Shown here: one piece after another, positions 8,232 through 17,426 of the stretch
How the letters are laid out: every line of letters starts with the position of its first letter
Position numbering within the stretch: position 1 is the stretch's first letter
NCBI GenBank assembly: GCA_004322015.1
Contig: SCQT01000102.1
Coordinates: 1 to 64,000 of the forward strand
Source of the DNA: Chitinophagaceae bacterium
GTDB taxonomy: Bacteria > Bacteroidota > Bacteroidia > Chitinophagales > Chitinophagaceae
Direction: 5' to 3'
Length of the DNA stretch: 64,000 nt
Made by a program: the position numbers and the translations under genes
Notes under the pieces: model-generated
What the model was told of the DNA's origin: nothing
The model's database searches: none
Seen by the model: only the letters and a program-made list of their open reading frames with translations

Positions 8232-9224
8232 ATGAATTCATTCGGCAGATTATTCCGGGTCCATATTTTTGGAGAATCACACGGTGAAAGTGTGGGTGTA
8301 AATATTGATGGTTGCCCTGCAGGCATTCCTGTAAAAGTGGAAGATTTTTTACCGGATCTGGAGAGAAGGAAGGGAGGACAAAGGGGGGGGACTCCGAGAA
8401 AGGAAGACGATCTGCCTGCTTTCAAATCAGGTATTTTCAATGGGTTTACCACCGGCGCTCCCATTACAATTTTGTTTGAAAACAATAATATCCGGTCCCA
8501 GGATTATGAGAAAATACGCGCATTTCCCCGCCCGGGTCATGCCGATTTTATTGCCACTAAAAAATTCGGCGGTTTTGAAGATTACAGAGGGGGGGGGCAT
8601 TTTTCCGCCAGGCTTACCGTGGGATTTGTAGCCGCAGGTATTATTGCAAAAAAGATATTGTCTCCCGTAAAAGTAGAAGCATTTATTAAAGAAATTGCGG
8701 GAGAATCCGACCCTGAGAAGGGATTACAAAAAGCTATCCGGGAAAAAGATTCCGCAGGGGGAATTGTGGAATGTGTCGTCAATGATTTACCTATAGGATT
8801 AGGAGAACCTTTTTTCGATTCGGCAGAATCTTTATTAGCTCACATAGCCTTTTCCATCCCGGCTATTAAAGGGGTGGAATTTGGTTCGGGTTTTGCAGCA
8901 GCAAGGATGTTTGGCTCTCAGCATAATGACCCTATTTTAGATACTACCGGAAAAACAAAGACCAATCATGCAGGCGGTATTGTAGGGGGCATTACTAACG
9001 GGAATCCTTTGGTGTTTCGCGTGGCTGTGAAACCCACTTCTTCCACCCCCAAAGAACAACAAACGTTGAATATTGAATCGGGAAAAGTGGAATCCTTCAG
9101 CGTCAAAGGGCGTCATGATTTGTGTATTGCCATGCGTGTTCCTGTAGTGCTGGAAGCAGCTACGGCCATCGTGCTGGCAGATCTGATGTTATTGGAGCAA
9201 CACAGAAAAAGAATATACCGGTAA
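8232..9224 (+). CDS. aroC: chorismate synthase
   Basis: The enzyme converts EPSP to chorismate, the last shared step of aromatic amino acid synthesis, using reduced FMN. The start ATG 8232 gives MNSFGRLFRVHIFGESHGES, the family N-terminus with the catalytic His of GESHG; an in-frame ATG at 8220 would add four residues. A GHFSARLTVGFVAAG segment corresponds to the second signature. The product is 330 aa, within the range for the shorter bacterial form. Two long G runs occur in the coding sequence, G8 at 8383-8390 (Arg-Gly-Gly) and G9 at 8589-8597 (Gly-Gly-Gly), yet the frame is intact. Confidence 0.93.
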   Translation: MNSFGRLFRVHIFGESHGESVGVNIDGCPAGIPVKVEDFLPDLERRKGGQRGGTPRKEDDLPAFKSGIFNGFTTGAPITILFENNNIRSQDYEKIRAFPRPGHADFIATKKFGGFEDYRGGGHFSARLTVGFVAAGIIAKKILSPVKVEAFIKEIAGESDPEKGLQKAIREKDSAGGIVECVVNDLPIGLGEPFFDSAESLLAHIAFSIPAIKGVEFGSGFAAARMFGSQHNDPILDTTGKTKTNHAGGIVGGITNGNPLVFRVAVKPTSSTPKEQQTLNIESGKVESFSVKGRHDLCIAMRVPVVLEAATAIVLADLMLLEQHRKRIYR

Positions 9225-9237
9225 TAAAATTTCAATC

Positions 9238-9690
9238 TTATTTGTGACCTTTCGCCGTTAGTAGCCTGTCCACAGACAACCATCCGCTGCCGTAAAAGAT
9301 GATAGCAATAGCCATTCCGATCCCAAGAATGTGAAACTCAAATCCTTCCCCGTGCATGGTGCCTGCCCAGTTCATAAAAAAGCCATTGGAAACATGGACA
9401 AAAAGCATGGCAGCCAATAGAAATATTCCCTGTAAAAAAGCCATAATACGCCCCCATAAACCGATGATAAGTAAAACAGCTCCTAAAGATATAGACAGGA
9501 TGCCTCCTAAAGAAATTATCCAGGGGATATGATAGAATCCGTGGTAATATTTCATGGTTCCGGAGAAACCGTTTCCACCAGACCATCCCAATGTTTGCTG
9601 TAATCCGTGTGCCAGCATAACGATGCCCAATGCAAGCCTGAGGAAAAAACCGACTGCAGAATTGCCGGTACTCACGATCTTTTCAAACAT
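9238..9690 (-). CDS. DoxX family membrane protein
   Basis: This is a small four-helix inner-membrane protein of the DoxX/DoxD group, which is linked to quinone- or thiol-related redox chemistry in characterised members. The start at 9690 gives MFEKIVSTGNSAVGFFLRLA, a common DoxX beginning; an upstream in-frame ATG at 9723 would add 11 residues. Helices are evident at about 14-32 (with the LAHGLQQ motif after it), 55-80, 83-105 and 115-135. It is convergent with aroC (13 bp gap) and lies just downstream of another membrane protein gene on the same strand. Confidence 0.8.
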   Translation of the reverse strand: MFEKIVSTGNSAVGFFLRLALGIVMLAHGLQQTLGWSGGNGFSGTMKYYHGFYHIPWIISLGGILSISLGAVLLIIGLWGRIMAFLQGIFLLAAMLFVHVSNGFFMNWAGTMHGEGFEFHILGIGMAIAIIFYGSGWLSVDRLLTAKGHK

Positions 9691-9727
9691 AGTTATCTTA
9701 TTTATTTTCGTTATCATAGTCACGAGG

Positions 9728-10222
9728 TCACTCCTGCTTCGTGTCAGTATCTACAAACCGGTCATCAAATTGTTTTAAATAATGGAAAGTCAGCAGCACA
9801 TGAATAATAAGCAACAGCATACAGCCAATGAAAATAAAGATAACGTTATGCAACATAAAAACGGGAACACTGGTGGCTTTGCTTATCTGTTCAATATAAG
9901 ATTTCTCAATTAATCCGAAGCATATAACCCCTATGACAATTATTGCATAAATAATGGTCACAAAGGCATTTACCTTAATCCATTCTTTCAATTTATAACG
10001 CAGTGAATTCCCCTTTGCCATGACGTGCCGGGCAAAAACGGCGCTGAGATTAGTATATAATAATACGGAAAGCCATATAAATAAGGAAAATAATAATTTT
10101 GGATTAAATCCTGCCGCCGTGAAACTGATGATAATCCCGAACAAAAACAGAATAGCTATAAAATTATCTATGCTCCCTATGATCCTGTATGTCCAGTATT
10201 GTTTCTGTTTCTGCTCTTCCAT
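9728..10222 (-). CDS. four-helix membrane protein of unknown function
   Basis: The 164-aa product (from the ATG at 10222) shows four hydrophobic stretches at about 12-36, 43-62, 84-108 and 126-152, separated by short charged loops, and a polar C-terminal tail DRFVDTDTKQE. No family motif was recognised. It is followed 38 nt later by doxX on the same strand and preceded by aspS, whose stop codon lies 18 nt upstream, so the three may be one transcript. A longer start at 10234 adds four residues. Confidence 0.6.
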   Translation of the reverse strand: MEEQKQKQYWTYRIIGSIDNFIAILFLFGIIISFTAAGFNPKLLFSLFIWLSVLLYTNLSAVFARHVMAKGNSLRYKLKEWIKVNAFVTIIYAIIVIGVICFGLIEKSYIEQISKATSVPVFMLHNVIFIFIGCMLLLIIHVLLTFHYLKQFDDRFVDTDTKQE

Positions 10223-10239
10223 AAAGCACCTCACCTAAA

Positions 10240-11991
10240 TTATTCGTTCACCGTGTCAAGCCGTAACTCTTTCAATTGTTTCTCATCAATTAGAGCCGGC
10301 GCATCCAACATCATATCTCTTCCCGAATTATTTTTCGGGAAGGCGATAAAATCCCGGATGCTTTCGCTGCCGCCCAGGATTGCACATAGCCTGTCAAAGC
10401 CGAAAGCGATTCCCCCATGCGGCGGAGCGCCGTATTCAAAAGCCCCCATCAGGAATCCGAATTTCTCCTGAGCTTCTTCCTCACCCATTCCCAATGCTTT
10501 AAACATTTTTTCCTGCAGCTCTTTTTGGAAAATACGGATAGACCCCCCCCCGATCTCATTTCCGTTCAATACCATGTCATACGCATTGGCCTTAATTTCT
10601 CCGAAATGATCCGGCTGATCCATCAACGCTATCTGCTCTTTCCTGGGTGAGGTGAAAGGATGATGAAGGGCTGTCCACCTCCTTTCTTCTTCAGAATATT
10701 CAAATAAAGGAAAATCAGTGACCCATAATGCCCGGAACTCCTCTTTTTTACGAAGCCCCGAACGGTTGCCCATTTCCAAACGCAATTCACTCATGGCCTT
10801 ACGCGTTTTAGCCTCCTTGCCTGCGAGGATCAGGACCAGATCACCCGGCTGTGCCTGACAGGCGGATGCCATTTCTTTTAATCCTTTTTCATCAAAAAAT
10901 TTATCAAAACTGCTTTTATAGGTATTATCCGTGTGGCATTTTATATAAGCCAATCCCATCATGCCGATTTGGGGACGTTTCACCCATGCAGTAAGCTCAT
11001 CCAACTGTTTCCTGCTGTATTCGCTGCATCCTTTTGCCGTGATAGCCACCACTAATTCTGCCTCATCGAAAACCCGGAATCCTTTCTTTTTTGCCAATAT
11101 GTCAAGATTCACTAATTTCATTCCAAAGCGGATATCGGGCTTATCATTTCCATAATCACGCATGGCATCTTCCCAGCTCATTCGCGGAAACGGATGAGGG
11201 TCTTCCATTCCTTTAATTTCCCTTAATACTTCTTTGATCATTCCTTCGAAGACCCGTAAAATATCTTCCTGCTCCACAAAACTCATTTCACAGTCAATTT
11301 GTGTGAATTCCGGTTGACGGTCTGCGCGCAGATCTTCATCACGGAAACATCTCACAATCTGGTAATACTTGTCATAACCGCTGACCATGAGTAATTGTTT
11401 TAAGGTTTGCGGTGATTGCGGCAGTGCATAAAACTGCCCGGGATTCATACGGGAAGGAACCACAAAATCACGTGCCCCTTCAGGGGTGGATTTTATGAGA
11501 TACGGGGTTTCTATATCCATAAAACCGTGACTGTCCAGGTAATTCCTGACAATCCTACTCACACGGTAACGCAATTCGAGGTTCTTTTTAACCGTATTTC
11601 TCCGCAGGTCTAAGTAACGAAAACGCATGCGCAGGTCATCACCGCCATCCGTATCATCCTGAATGGTAAAAGGCGGTGTTTGAGATTTATTGAGTATCGT
11701 GTACGTCGTAATATCAATCTCTATATCGCCTGTGGGAAGATCCGGATTTTTATTGCTGCGTGCTGTCACTTGTCCGTTTACCTGTAATACGAACTCCCTT
11801 CCGATAGGATTTTCATCCAATAGATGATTCATGTTTTCCTTTAAAAGAAGCTGAGTAATACCATAACGGTCACGCAGATCTATAAAGGTAATGCTGCCGA
11901 ATTTGCGAATGGTCTGTACCCATCCGGCTAAGGTTACGGACTGACCTTTATCGCTAAGCCTGAGTTCGCCGCAGGTATGTGTACGGTACAT
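10240..11991 (-). CDS. aspS: aspartyl-tRNA synthetase
   Basis: Charges tRNA-Asp. The 583-aa protein has the bacterial layout: an OB-fold anticodon-binding domain at about 1-105, the class II core with motif 2 ([18 protein letters not shown], about 213-230), the bacterial GAD insertion in the middle, and motif 3 with [15 protein letters not shown] near residue 530. The start [11 protein letters not shown] is the conserved beginning. A run of nine C on the plus strand (10543-10551) encodes the Gly triplet of [11 protein letters not shown], a catalytic-core segment, and the frame is intact. A TAnnTTTG element lies 51 nt upstream of the start. Confidence 0.96.
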   Translation of the reverse strand: MYRTHTCGELRLSDKGQSVTLAGWVQTIRKFGSITFIDLRDRYGITQLLLKENMNHLLDENPIGREFVLQVNGQVTARSNKNPDLPTGDIEIDITTYTILNKSQTPPFTIQDDTDGGDDLRMRFRYLDLRRNTVKKNLELRYRVSRIVRNYLDSHGFMDIETPYLIKSTPEGARDFVVPSRMNPGQFYALPQSPQTLKQLLMVSGYDKYYQIVRCFRDEDLRADRQPEFTQIDCEMSFVEQEDILRVFEGMIKEVLREIKGMEDPHPFPRMSWEDAMRDYGNDKPDIRFGMKLVNLDILAKKKGFRVFDEAELVVAITAKGCSEYSRKQLDELTAWVKRPQIGMMGLAYIKCHTDNTYKSSFDKFFDEKGLKEMASACQAQPGDLVLILAGKEAKTRKAMSELRLEMGNRSGLRKKEEFRALWVTDFPLFEYSEEERRWTALHHPFTSPRKEQIALMDQPDHFGEIKANAYDMVLNGNEIGGGSIRIFQKELQEKMFKALGMGEEEAQEKFGFLMGAFEYGAPPHGGIAFGFDRLCAILGGSESIRDFIAFPKNNSGRDMMLDAPALIDEKQLKELRLDTVNE

Positions 11992-12041
11992 AATTATCCG
12001 GTCTTGCTATGATTGAAGATGAAGGATTTTCAAAAACAGCG

Positions 12042-12049
12042 CAAAGATA
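12042..12049 (-). promoter_or_regulatory. TAnnTTTG -7 element of aspS
   Basis: CAAAGATA on the plus strand reads TATCTTTG on the minus strand and would give an aspS leader of about 45 nt. Confidence 0.5.
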
Positions 12050-12229
12050 GGAAAAGGTGAATAGTTAAATCTTTTTTATTGATATGCAGCGTTTGGGAAA
12101 CTTTTTTGTCTGCAGTTTAGCACCCTTTAAAATCTTAGCTCATGAAGATATGAGCATAAAATTACTTCCTGCATTTCCGACTGGTTTTATATTATTTTAA
12201 AAAGATCAGAAACAATCTGTTAAATTCTT

Positions 12230-12811
12230 TTACAAACAGATTTGCTTCTCCACCATCATTTTCCGGAGATTGATCAGTCCGTAGCGCATCCTTCCCAGGG
12301 CGGTATTAATGCTCACATTTGTCTGGTCCGCAATTTCTTTAAAGCTCAATCCTCCGTAATGACGCAGAATGATCACTTCCCGTTGCTCGGCAGGCAATAA
12401 ATTCAGCATCTTCCGGACGCTTTCATGACTTTGTCTGGTCATTAATATTTCCTCGACACAAGGCTCGGCAAATGGCAATACGTTAAAAATATCTTTGTCA
12501 TCACTGGTGCGGATAATGGGCGCGCGTTTGATACGCCTGAAATGATCCACACATAAGTTATGAGCGATCCGGACGGCCCAGGGCAGAAATTTGCCTTTTT
12601 CAGTATAACGCCCGGAACGGATAGTATCTATGACCTTAATGAAGGTTTCCTGGAAAATATCTTCGGCAAGATACTGATCCCTTACCAATAATACGATGGA
12701 AGTGAACAATTTATCCTTATGCCTGTTGACTAATTCCGCCAACGCATCTTCATCCCCATTGCCATACAGTTCAATGAGTTCCTGATCAGTCAATTTGCAG
12801 GTGATTTGCAT
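12230..12811 (-). CDS. ECF-type RNA polymerase sigma factor (stand-alone)
   Basis: A 193-aa sigma-70 family protein with region 2 at about 15-90 (LAEDIFQETFIKVIDT is the core-binding/-10 recognition helix pair, then FLPWAVRIAHNLCVDHFRR) and region 4 at about 130-185 (LPAEQREVIILRHYGGLSFKEIA, helix-turn-helix). The start at ATG 12811 gives MQITCKLTDQELIELY; an in-frame upstream start would add 21 unlikely residues. No anti-sigma gene adjoins it, in contrast to the second sigma factor at 18070. A minus-strand TATATTTG at 12929-12936 is a possible promoter. It is divergent from uvrA. Confidence 0.88.
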   Translation of the reverse strand: MQITCKLTDQELIELYGNGDEDALAELVNRHKDKLFTSIVLLVRDQYLAEDIFQETFIKVIDTIRSGRYTEKGKFLPWAVRIAHNLCVDHFRRIKRAPIIRTSDDKDIFNVLPFAEPCVEEILMTRQSHESVRKMLNLLPAEQREVIILRHYGGLSFKEIADQTNVSINTALGRMRYGLINLRKMMVEKQICL

Positions 12812-13011
12812 AAACTTTTTAAGTTTCAGGTTAGTTGAATTCTTGTAACAACACCAAATGTAAAGTTTATGCAATAAGGCGGCTTAGTATGAATGAAATA
12901 TTAAAAGAATGTTAAATGTTACAACTTGCAAATATAAGTGTATATCTGAAACTGACAAATTTTTGATAAAAAATAAACATAAAACGGTGGACATTAATTC
13001 TCTTTCCTGTT

Positions 13012-13019
13012 TACCTTTG
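13012..13019 (+). promoter_or_regulatory. TAnnTTTG -7 element touching the uvrA start
   Basis: TACCTTTG ends 5 nt before the uvrA ATG. A TGGACA-like -33 sequence is present around 12988. Transcription should start at or within a base or two of the ATG, predicting a leaderless mRNA. Confidence 0.55.
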
Positions 13020-13024
13020 ACACA

Positions 13025-15847
13025 ATGAACGAAACAGAAGTTAAAACAAAGAAGCAAACGAGATTATCCCGTCAGGACTCCGGTAAGGAAGACATATTTA
13101 TCAAAGGAGCGCGGGTGCATAACCTGAAAAATATTGATGTGACCATCCCACGCAATGAGTTGGTGGTGGTTACCGGTGTTTCAGGATCAGGGAAATCATC
13201 TCTGACAATGGACACGCTTTTTGCCGAAGGTCAGCGCCGTTATGCAGAAAGCCTGAGCGCTTATGCCAGGCAGTTTCTGGTGAGAATGAACAAGCCGGAT
13301 GTGGATTATATCAAGGGTATTTGCCCGGCCATTGCCATCGAGCAAAAAGTAATTACCCGGACACCCCGTTCCACGGTGGGTTCCATGACGGAGACTTATG
13401 ATTACCTGCGGCTTCTTTTCGCCAGGGTGGGGAGAACTTTTTCACCTGTTTCCGGAAAAGAAGTAAAAAAACATGATGTGACAGATGTGGTGAATTTTGT
13501 TACAAGTCTGCCTGAAGGCGCCAAGATCCAGATACTGATCCCTTTTCCCGAAAGTAAAAAAAGAAAACCGGCTGAAGAACTCAATATTTTATTGCAAAAA
13601 GGCTTTTCCCGGATGTATGAATATAAAGGCAGGGAAGCAGGAGAGACACTGCGTATAGAAGAACTTTCTGCGGACAAAAAATGGATTCCCAGCAAGAATA
13701 CCTGTATTTTGATTGACCGGATGGTGATAAAATCTTTTGGAGAAGAAGAACAACATCGCCTGGCAGACAGTATTCAGACTGCCTTTTATGAGAGTGAAGG
13801 AGATTGTACGATAGAAGTTATCGGAGATAAATTATATCATTTCTCGAATCGTTTTGAAGCGGATGGGATCCATTTTGAAGAACCTGTTCCCAATCTGTTT
13901 TCCTTCAACAATCCTTTGGGCGCCTGCCCGGAATGTGAGGGATTCGGTCAGGTATTGGGCATTGATCCCGATCTGGTCATCCCGGACAAAAACCTGAGCA
14001 TTTATGAAGACGCTATTGCCTGCTGGCATGGAGATAAAATGAAAGCGTGGAATCAGGCCCTGATCAGGGCGGCTAAAAACTTTAATTTCCCTGTTCATAA
14101 ACCGGTGAAAGAACTTACGAAAGAGCAATACCAGGTTTTATGGACAGGTAATGAATATTTCGACGGTATCAATGACTTTTTCAAAATGGTGGAGGAGAAT
14201 TTGTACAAAGTGCAATACAGAGTGCTGCAGTCCCGCTTCCGCGGGAGGACTCTTTGCCCTGTTTGCGGGGGCAGCCGGTTACGCAAAGAAGCATTATATG
14301 TAAGAGTGGGTGGAAAAAATATAGCGGAATTAGTGGAGATGCCGGTATCTAAACTAAGCATTTGGTTTGAAGAATTACGGCTTAATGCGCACGAGGAAAA
14401 GATTGCAAGGCGGATCCTATTGGAGATTAATCAGCGACTGCAAACATTGCTGGACGTAGGGTTAGGGTATCTTACCCTCAACAGGGTCGCGAATACGCTG
14501 AGCGGCGGCGAAAGCCAGCGTATCCAGTTAACGCGTTCCCTGGGCAGTAATCTTACTGATTCGTTATATATTTTGGATGAACCGAGCATCGGGCTGCATG
14601 CCAGGGATACTCATCGTCTGATCGGGGTGCTGAAAAATCTGCGGGATCTGGGAAATACGGTGGTGGTGGTAGAGCATGATGAACAAATGATGAAAGAAGC
14701 GGATCACATCATAGATATGGGACCGCTGGCAAGCTATCTGGGAGGTGAAGTTATTTTCAGCGGGACTTATCAGGAAATACTGGAGCATCCGGAGAGCCTG
14801 ACCGGACAATATCTTAGCGGGAAAATGTTCATAGCTCTGCCAAAGCACGTTCGTCTATGGAAAAGATCCGTTACATTGACCGGTTGCAGCCACCATAATC
14901 TCAAAAATATGACGGTGGAGTTCCCTCTCGGCATTTTTACCGTAGTGAGCGGTGTCAGCGGATCAGGGAAAACCACTTTAGTAAAACAAATCTTATATCC
15001 CGCTCTGCGAAAATTAAAAGGAGAATCTTCCGAAAAGCCAGGAAGCTACAGAAGCCTGACGGGAAATACAGACGGTATTGCCCAGGTTGAACTGATAGAC
15101 CAGAACCCCATTGGAAAATCTTCCCGTTCCAATCCGGTGACGTATATCAAGGCCTATGATGAAATACGTAATCTTTTTGCCAGGCAGCCTTTGAGTAAAA
15201 TGCGCGGTTTTCAGCCGAAACATTTTTCCTTTAATGTGGATGGCGGGAGATGCGATACCTGCAAAGGTGAAGGGGAAATATTGGTGGAAATGCAATTTCT
15301 GGCAGATGTGCATTTGGTTTGTGAAAGTTGCAACGGCAGGCGTTTTAAGGAAGAAGTGCTGGAAGTAAAATATCACGATAAAAATATTTATGAAGTATTG
15401 GAAATGAGTGTGGATGAAGCTATTGATTTTTTTAAAAGTGAAAAGGAAGTAGCTGAGAAAATTCAGCCGCTCAGTGATGTAGGTCTGGGATATATTAAAT
15501 TAGGGCAATCTTCCGGTACGCTGAGCGGGGGAGAAGCGCAAAGAGTGAAATTAGCTTCTTTCCTGGGGAAAGGCCGTCAGCAGGGCCATGTGTTATTTAT
15601 TTTTGATGAGCCTACGACAGGATTGCATGCGCACGATATCAATAAATTATTGACTTCTTTTGATGCGCTTATCGCGCAGGGACATACCATTTTAGTCATC
15701 GAACATAACCTGGATATTATCCGTTCCGCTGACTGGCTGATCGAGCTTGGTCCCGAAGGCGGTGAGGAGGGGGGGTATCTGATGTATGCAGGAGAGCCAA
15801 AGGGGATTAAAAAGGTAAAAGAAAGTTATACCGGAAAATTTATTTGA
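13025..15847 (+). CDS. uvrA: excinuclease ABC subunit UvrA
   Basis: The damage-recognition ATPase of nucleotide excision repair. The 940-aa length is normal. Two ABC modules are visible: Walker A GVSGSGKSS at 51-59 with signature LSGGESQRIQL at 492-502, and Walker A GVSGSGKTT at 643-651 with signature LSGGEAQRVKL at 833-843. Zinc-binding cysteine pairs occur in CPECEGFG and CPVCGGSRL in the first half, and in CDTCKGEGE (from 743) with CESCNGRRF in the second. UvrB and UvrC are not in the window. The promoter element abuts the start codon. Confidence 0.96.
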   Translation: MNETEVKTKKQTRLSRQDSGKEDIFIKGARVHNLKNIDVTIPRNELVVVTGVSGSGKSSLTMDTLFAEGQRRYAESLSAYARQFLVRMNKPDVDYIKGICPAIAIEQKVITRTPRSTVGSMTETYDYLRLLFARVGRTFSPVSGKEVKKHDVTDVVNFVTSLPEGAKIQILIPFPESKKRKPAEELNILLQKGFSRMYEYKGREAGETLRIEELSADKKWIPSKNTCILIDRMVIKSFGEEEQHRLADSIQTAFYESEGDCTIEVIGDKLYHFSNRFEADGIHFEEPVPNLFSFNNPLGACPECEGFGQVLGIDPDLVIPDKNLSIYEDAIACWHGDKMKAWNQALIRAAKNFNFPVHKPVKELTKEQYQVLWTGNEYFDGINDFFKMVEENLYKVQYRVLQSRFRGRTLCPVCGGSRLRKEALYVRVGGKNIAELVEMPVSKLSIWFEELRLNAHEEKIARRILLEINQRLQTLLDVGLGYLTLNRVANTLSGGESQRIQLTRSLGSNLTDSLYILDEPSIGLHARDTHRLIGVLKNLRDLGNTVVVVEHDEQMMKEADHIIDMGPLASYLGGEVIFSGTYQEILEHPESLTGQYLSGKMFIALPKHVRLWKRSVTLTGCSHHNLKNMTVEFPLGIFTVVSGVSGSGKTTLVKQILYPALRKLKGESSEKPGSYRSLTGNTDGIAQVELIDQNPIGKSSRSNPVTYIKAYDEIRNLFARQPLSKMRGFQPKHFSFNVDGGRCDTCKGEGEILVEMQFLADVHLVCESCNGRRFKEEVLEVKYHDKNIYEVLEMSVDEAIDFFKSEKEVAEKIQPLSDVGLGYIKLGQSSGTLSGGEAQRVKLASFLGKGRQQGHVLFIFDEPTTGLHAHDINKLLTSFDALIAQGHTILVIEHNLDIIRSADWLIELGPEGGEEGGYLMYAGEPKGIKKVKESYTGKFI

Positions 15848-15943
15848 ATTTTGGAATTTATTATTTGTTTGTTATTTAGCTGGTTCAACATTAATTTGTC
15901 ATCACATAGCAGGTGAATTCTTTCATGGCACTCCCTTAAATAT

Positions 15944-15951
15944 TACTTTTG
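15944..15951 (+). promoter_or_regulatory. TAnnTTTG -7 element of the MBL-fold gene
   Basis: TACTTTTG precedes the ATG at 15975 by 23 nt, giving a leader of about 20 nt. It implies the hydrolase is transcribed separately from uvrA. Confidence 0.5.
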
Positions 15952-15974
15952 CAATTAAAACAAAGGTCTGGTTC

Positions 15975-16736
15975 ATGGCACAAATTATTCCCTTGTCAGA
16001 AGGAAGCTATACAATAGATGCGACCAAAGAATTTATTCCTTTTGATATAACCACAGATCATTTACAGCAGCGTAACAGGGGGTCGCTGTTGGTGGAGATC
16101 CAACCGTTTTTATTAATAACTGATAAAGATTATTTATTATTGGATACAGGATTAGGTTTCAGCACACCACAGGGAAACTGGCAGCTCCATCAAAATTTAA
16201 TGAATCATGGAATTGATCCTTCCTCTGTTACAAAAGTATTGATGAGCCATTTGCATAAAGATCATACCGGAGGTATCAGCTTTAAAAATGAAAAGACGGG
16301 AGAGCGGGAATTAGGTTTCCCGGATGCGGTTTATTATGTGAATAAAGATGAAATGAAATATGCTTTGGCTCACGACGGAAAATCTTATGTGTCTGAAGAA
16401 TTTAGTCTGTTGAAAGAAGCGAAGAATGTTATTTTCACGGGAAATGAAGGAACCATTGATGGATATATTGATTACAGAGTTACGGGCGGACATTGTCCCT
16501 ATCATCAGGCTTTTTGGATTCGGGATGAAAATAAAACTTATTTCTTTGGCGGAGATGTGGCTCCGCAACTTTCACAAATGAAGAACCGCTTTATTGCCAA
16601 GTATGATTATGACGGGAGGAGAAGTATGGAGCTGCGCCAACAATATGCAGAGCAGGGAACAAAAGAAAAATGGACCTTCTTGTTTTATCATGATATAAAA
16701 ACTCCTTTTCTGCAATTATCCACTCTCCGTAAATAA
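15975..16736 (+). CDS. MBL-fold metallo-hydrolase
   Basis: The 253-aa protein belongs to the metallo-beta-lactamase superfamily, most like the quorum-quenching lactonase/glyoxalase II type hydrolases. The metal-binding motif HLHKDH provides H92, H94, D96 and H97. A later GGHCPYH segment and FFGGDVAP supply the remaining His and bridging Asp. There is no signal peptide, so it acts in the cytoplasm. The substrate cannot be predicted. It ends 13 bp before the convergent CpxP-like gene. Confidence 0.82.
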   Translation: MAQIIPLSEGSYTIDATKEFIPFDITTDHLQQRNRGSLLVEIQPFLLITDKDYLLLDTGLGFSTPQGNWQLHQNLMNHGIDPSSVTKVLMSHLHKDHTGGISFKNEKTGERELGFPDAVYYVNKDEMKYALAHDGKSYVSEEFSLLKEAKNVIFTGNEGTIDGYIDYRVTGGHCPYHQAFWIRDENKTYFFGGDVAPQLSQMKNRFIAKYDYDGRRSMELRQQYAEQGTKEKWTFLFYHDIKTPFLQLSTLRK

Positions 16737-16749
16737 GACCTTTCAAGAA

Positions 16750-17403
16750 TTAACGTCCTATTCCGTGCGGAATTCTTGGCAGGTGAACGTGCGGGGGTGG
16801 CATCCGATGCTCCATCCTTTGCATCTGGCGCATCGGCTGTGGTAGCGGTTTTCTTTCCTGTGGTCTTTCCTGACGTTGCACCTGCTGTATATTATTTTCA
16901 TTCGTGCCTGCATTTTGCCTCCTGTGGAGCTCCTGGATCAGCGTCATATTAAATTCTCTTTCCGACTGGTATAATTTTGCCACTTTGTGAGAAGGGATCA
17001 CTTTCCTGAATTGTTGACTGTACTTTTCTTTCAACTGTAAGGCTTGCTGACGCAATTGAAAATCCTTATCCAAGGATTGTTCAATTTGCTGGTCAGTCGG
17101 GTTTTTCAAATTATCTCTTGCCTGACGATTTGCTCTTTCTTCCTTATTGATTTGTTGCAGATCCTGTTCATATTGATTATATACCGGCCAGAATTTTTGT
17201 GCTTCTTCCGGACTTAAATTCAGTTGATTGGTGAGATAAGCCATCTTCAGCGCCTCGATCTTCTGTTGATTGTTTTCGTTGTTGCCCTGCTCGTCCTGCG
17301 GATTGTTTTGTTGGGAAAAGGCCGGAAGGGATAATGTGACGGAAACAAGTAAGACGGGCAGCCCTACTATTATTTTTTTGATATGATAAAGAAAAGAATC
17401 CAT
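16750..17403 (-). CDS. CpxP/CnrX-like periplasmic protein of a sigma-factor module
   Basis: The product (217 aa from ATG 17403; a GTG at 17412 is an alternative) has an N-terminal signal peptide ending in LPAFSQ, then an Asn/Gln-rich linker. A helical region follows with LSPEEAQKFWPVYNQYEQDL and many Gln, Glu and Lys residues (about 62-165). The tail is rich in Pro, Arg, Met and His. The LSPEEAxKFWPVYxxYE pattern recalls the LTxxQ helices of Spy/CpxP/ZraP/CnrX periplasmic sensors and chaperones. It is the third gene after a sigma factor and an anti-sigma-like membrane protein, which suggests an extracytoplasmic sensing role. The His/Met-rich tail might bind metal; this is inference. Confidence 0.6.
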   Translation of the reverse strand: MDSFLYHIKKIIVGLPVLLVSVTLSLPAFSQQNNPQDEQGNNENNQQKIEALKMAYLTNQLNLSPEEAQKFWPVYNQYEQDLQQINKEERANRQARDNLKNPTDQQIEQSLDKDFQLRQQALQLKEKYSQQFRKVIPSHKVAKLYQSEREFNMTLIQELHRRQNAGTNENNIQQVQRQERPQERKPLPQPMRQMQRMEHRMPPPHVHLPRIPHGIGR

Positions 17404-17426
17404 AAGTTTCACGTTTAATAAACAGG

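Noticed and set aside
8093-8485. 130-aa minus-strand ORF over aroC
   Set aside because: Antisense shadow of well-supported HIT and aroC coding sequence.
8383-8597. Phase-variable (contingency) switching of aroC
   Set aside because: The G runs lie in the core of a biosynthetic enzyme with an intact frame; no sign that on/off switching would be useful. Kept only as a slippage observation.
12138-12155. GCTCAT/ATGAGC hairpin downstream of the ECF sigma gene region as a terminator
   Set aside because: The stem is short and no T-run follows in either direction.
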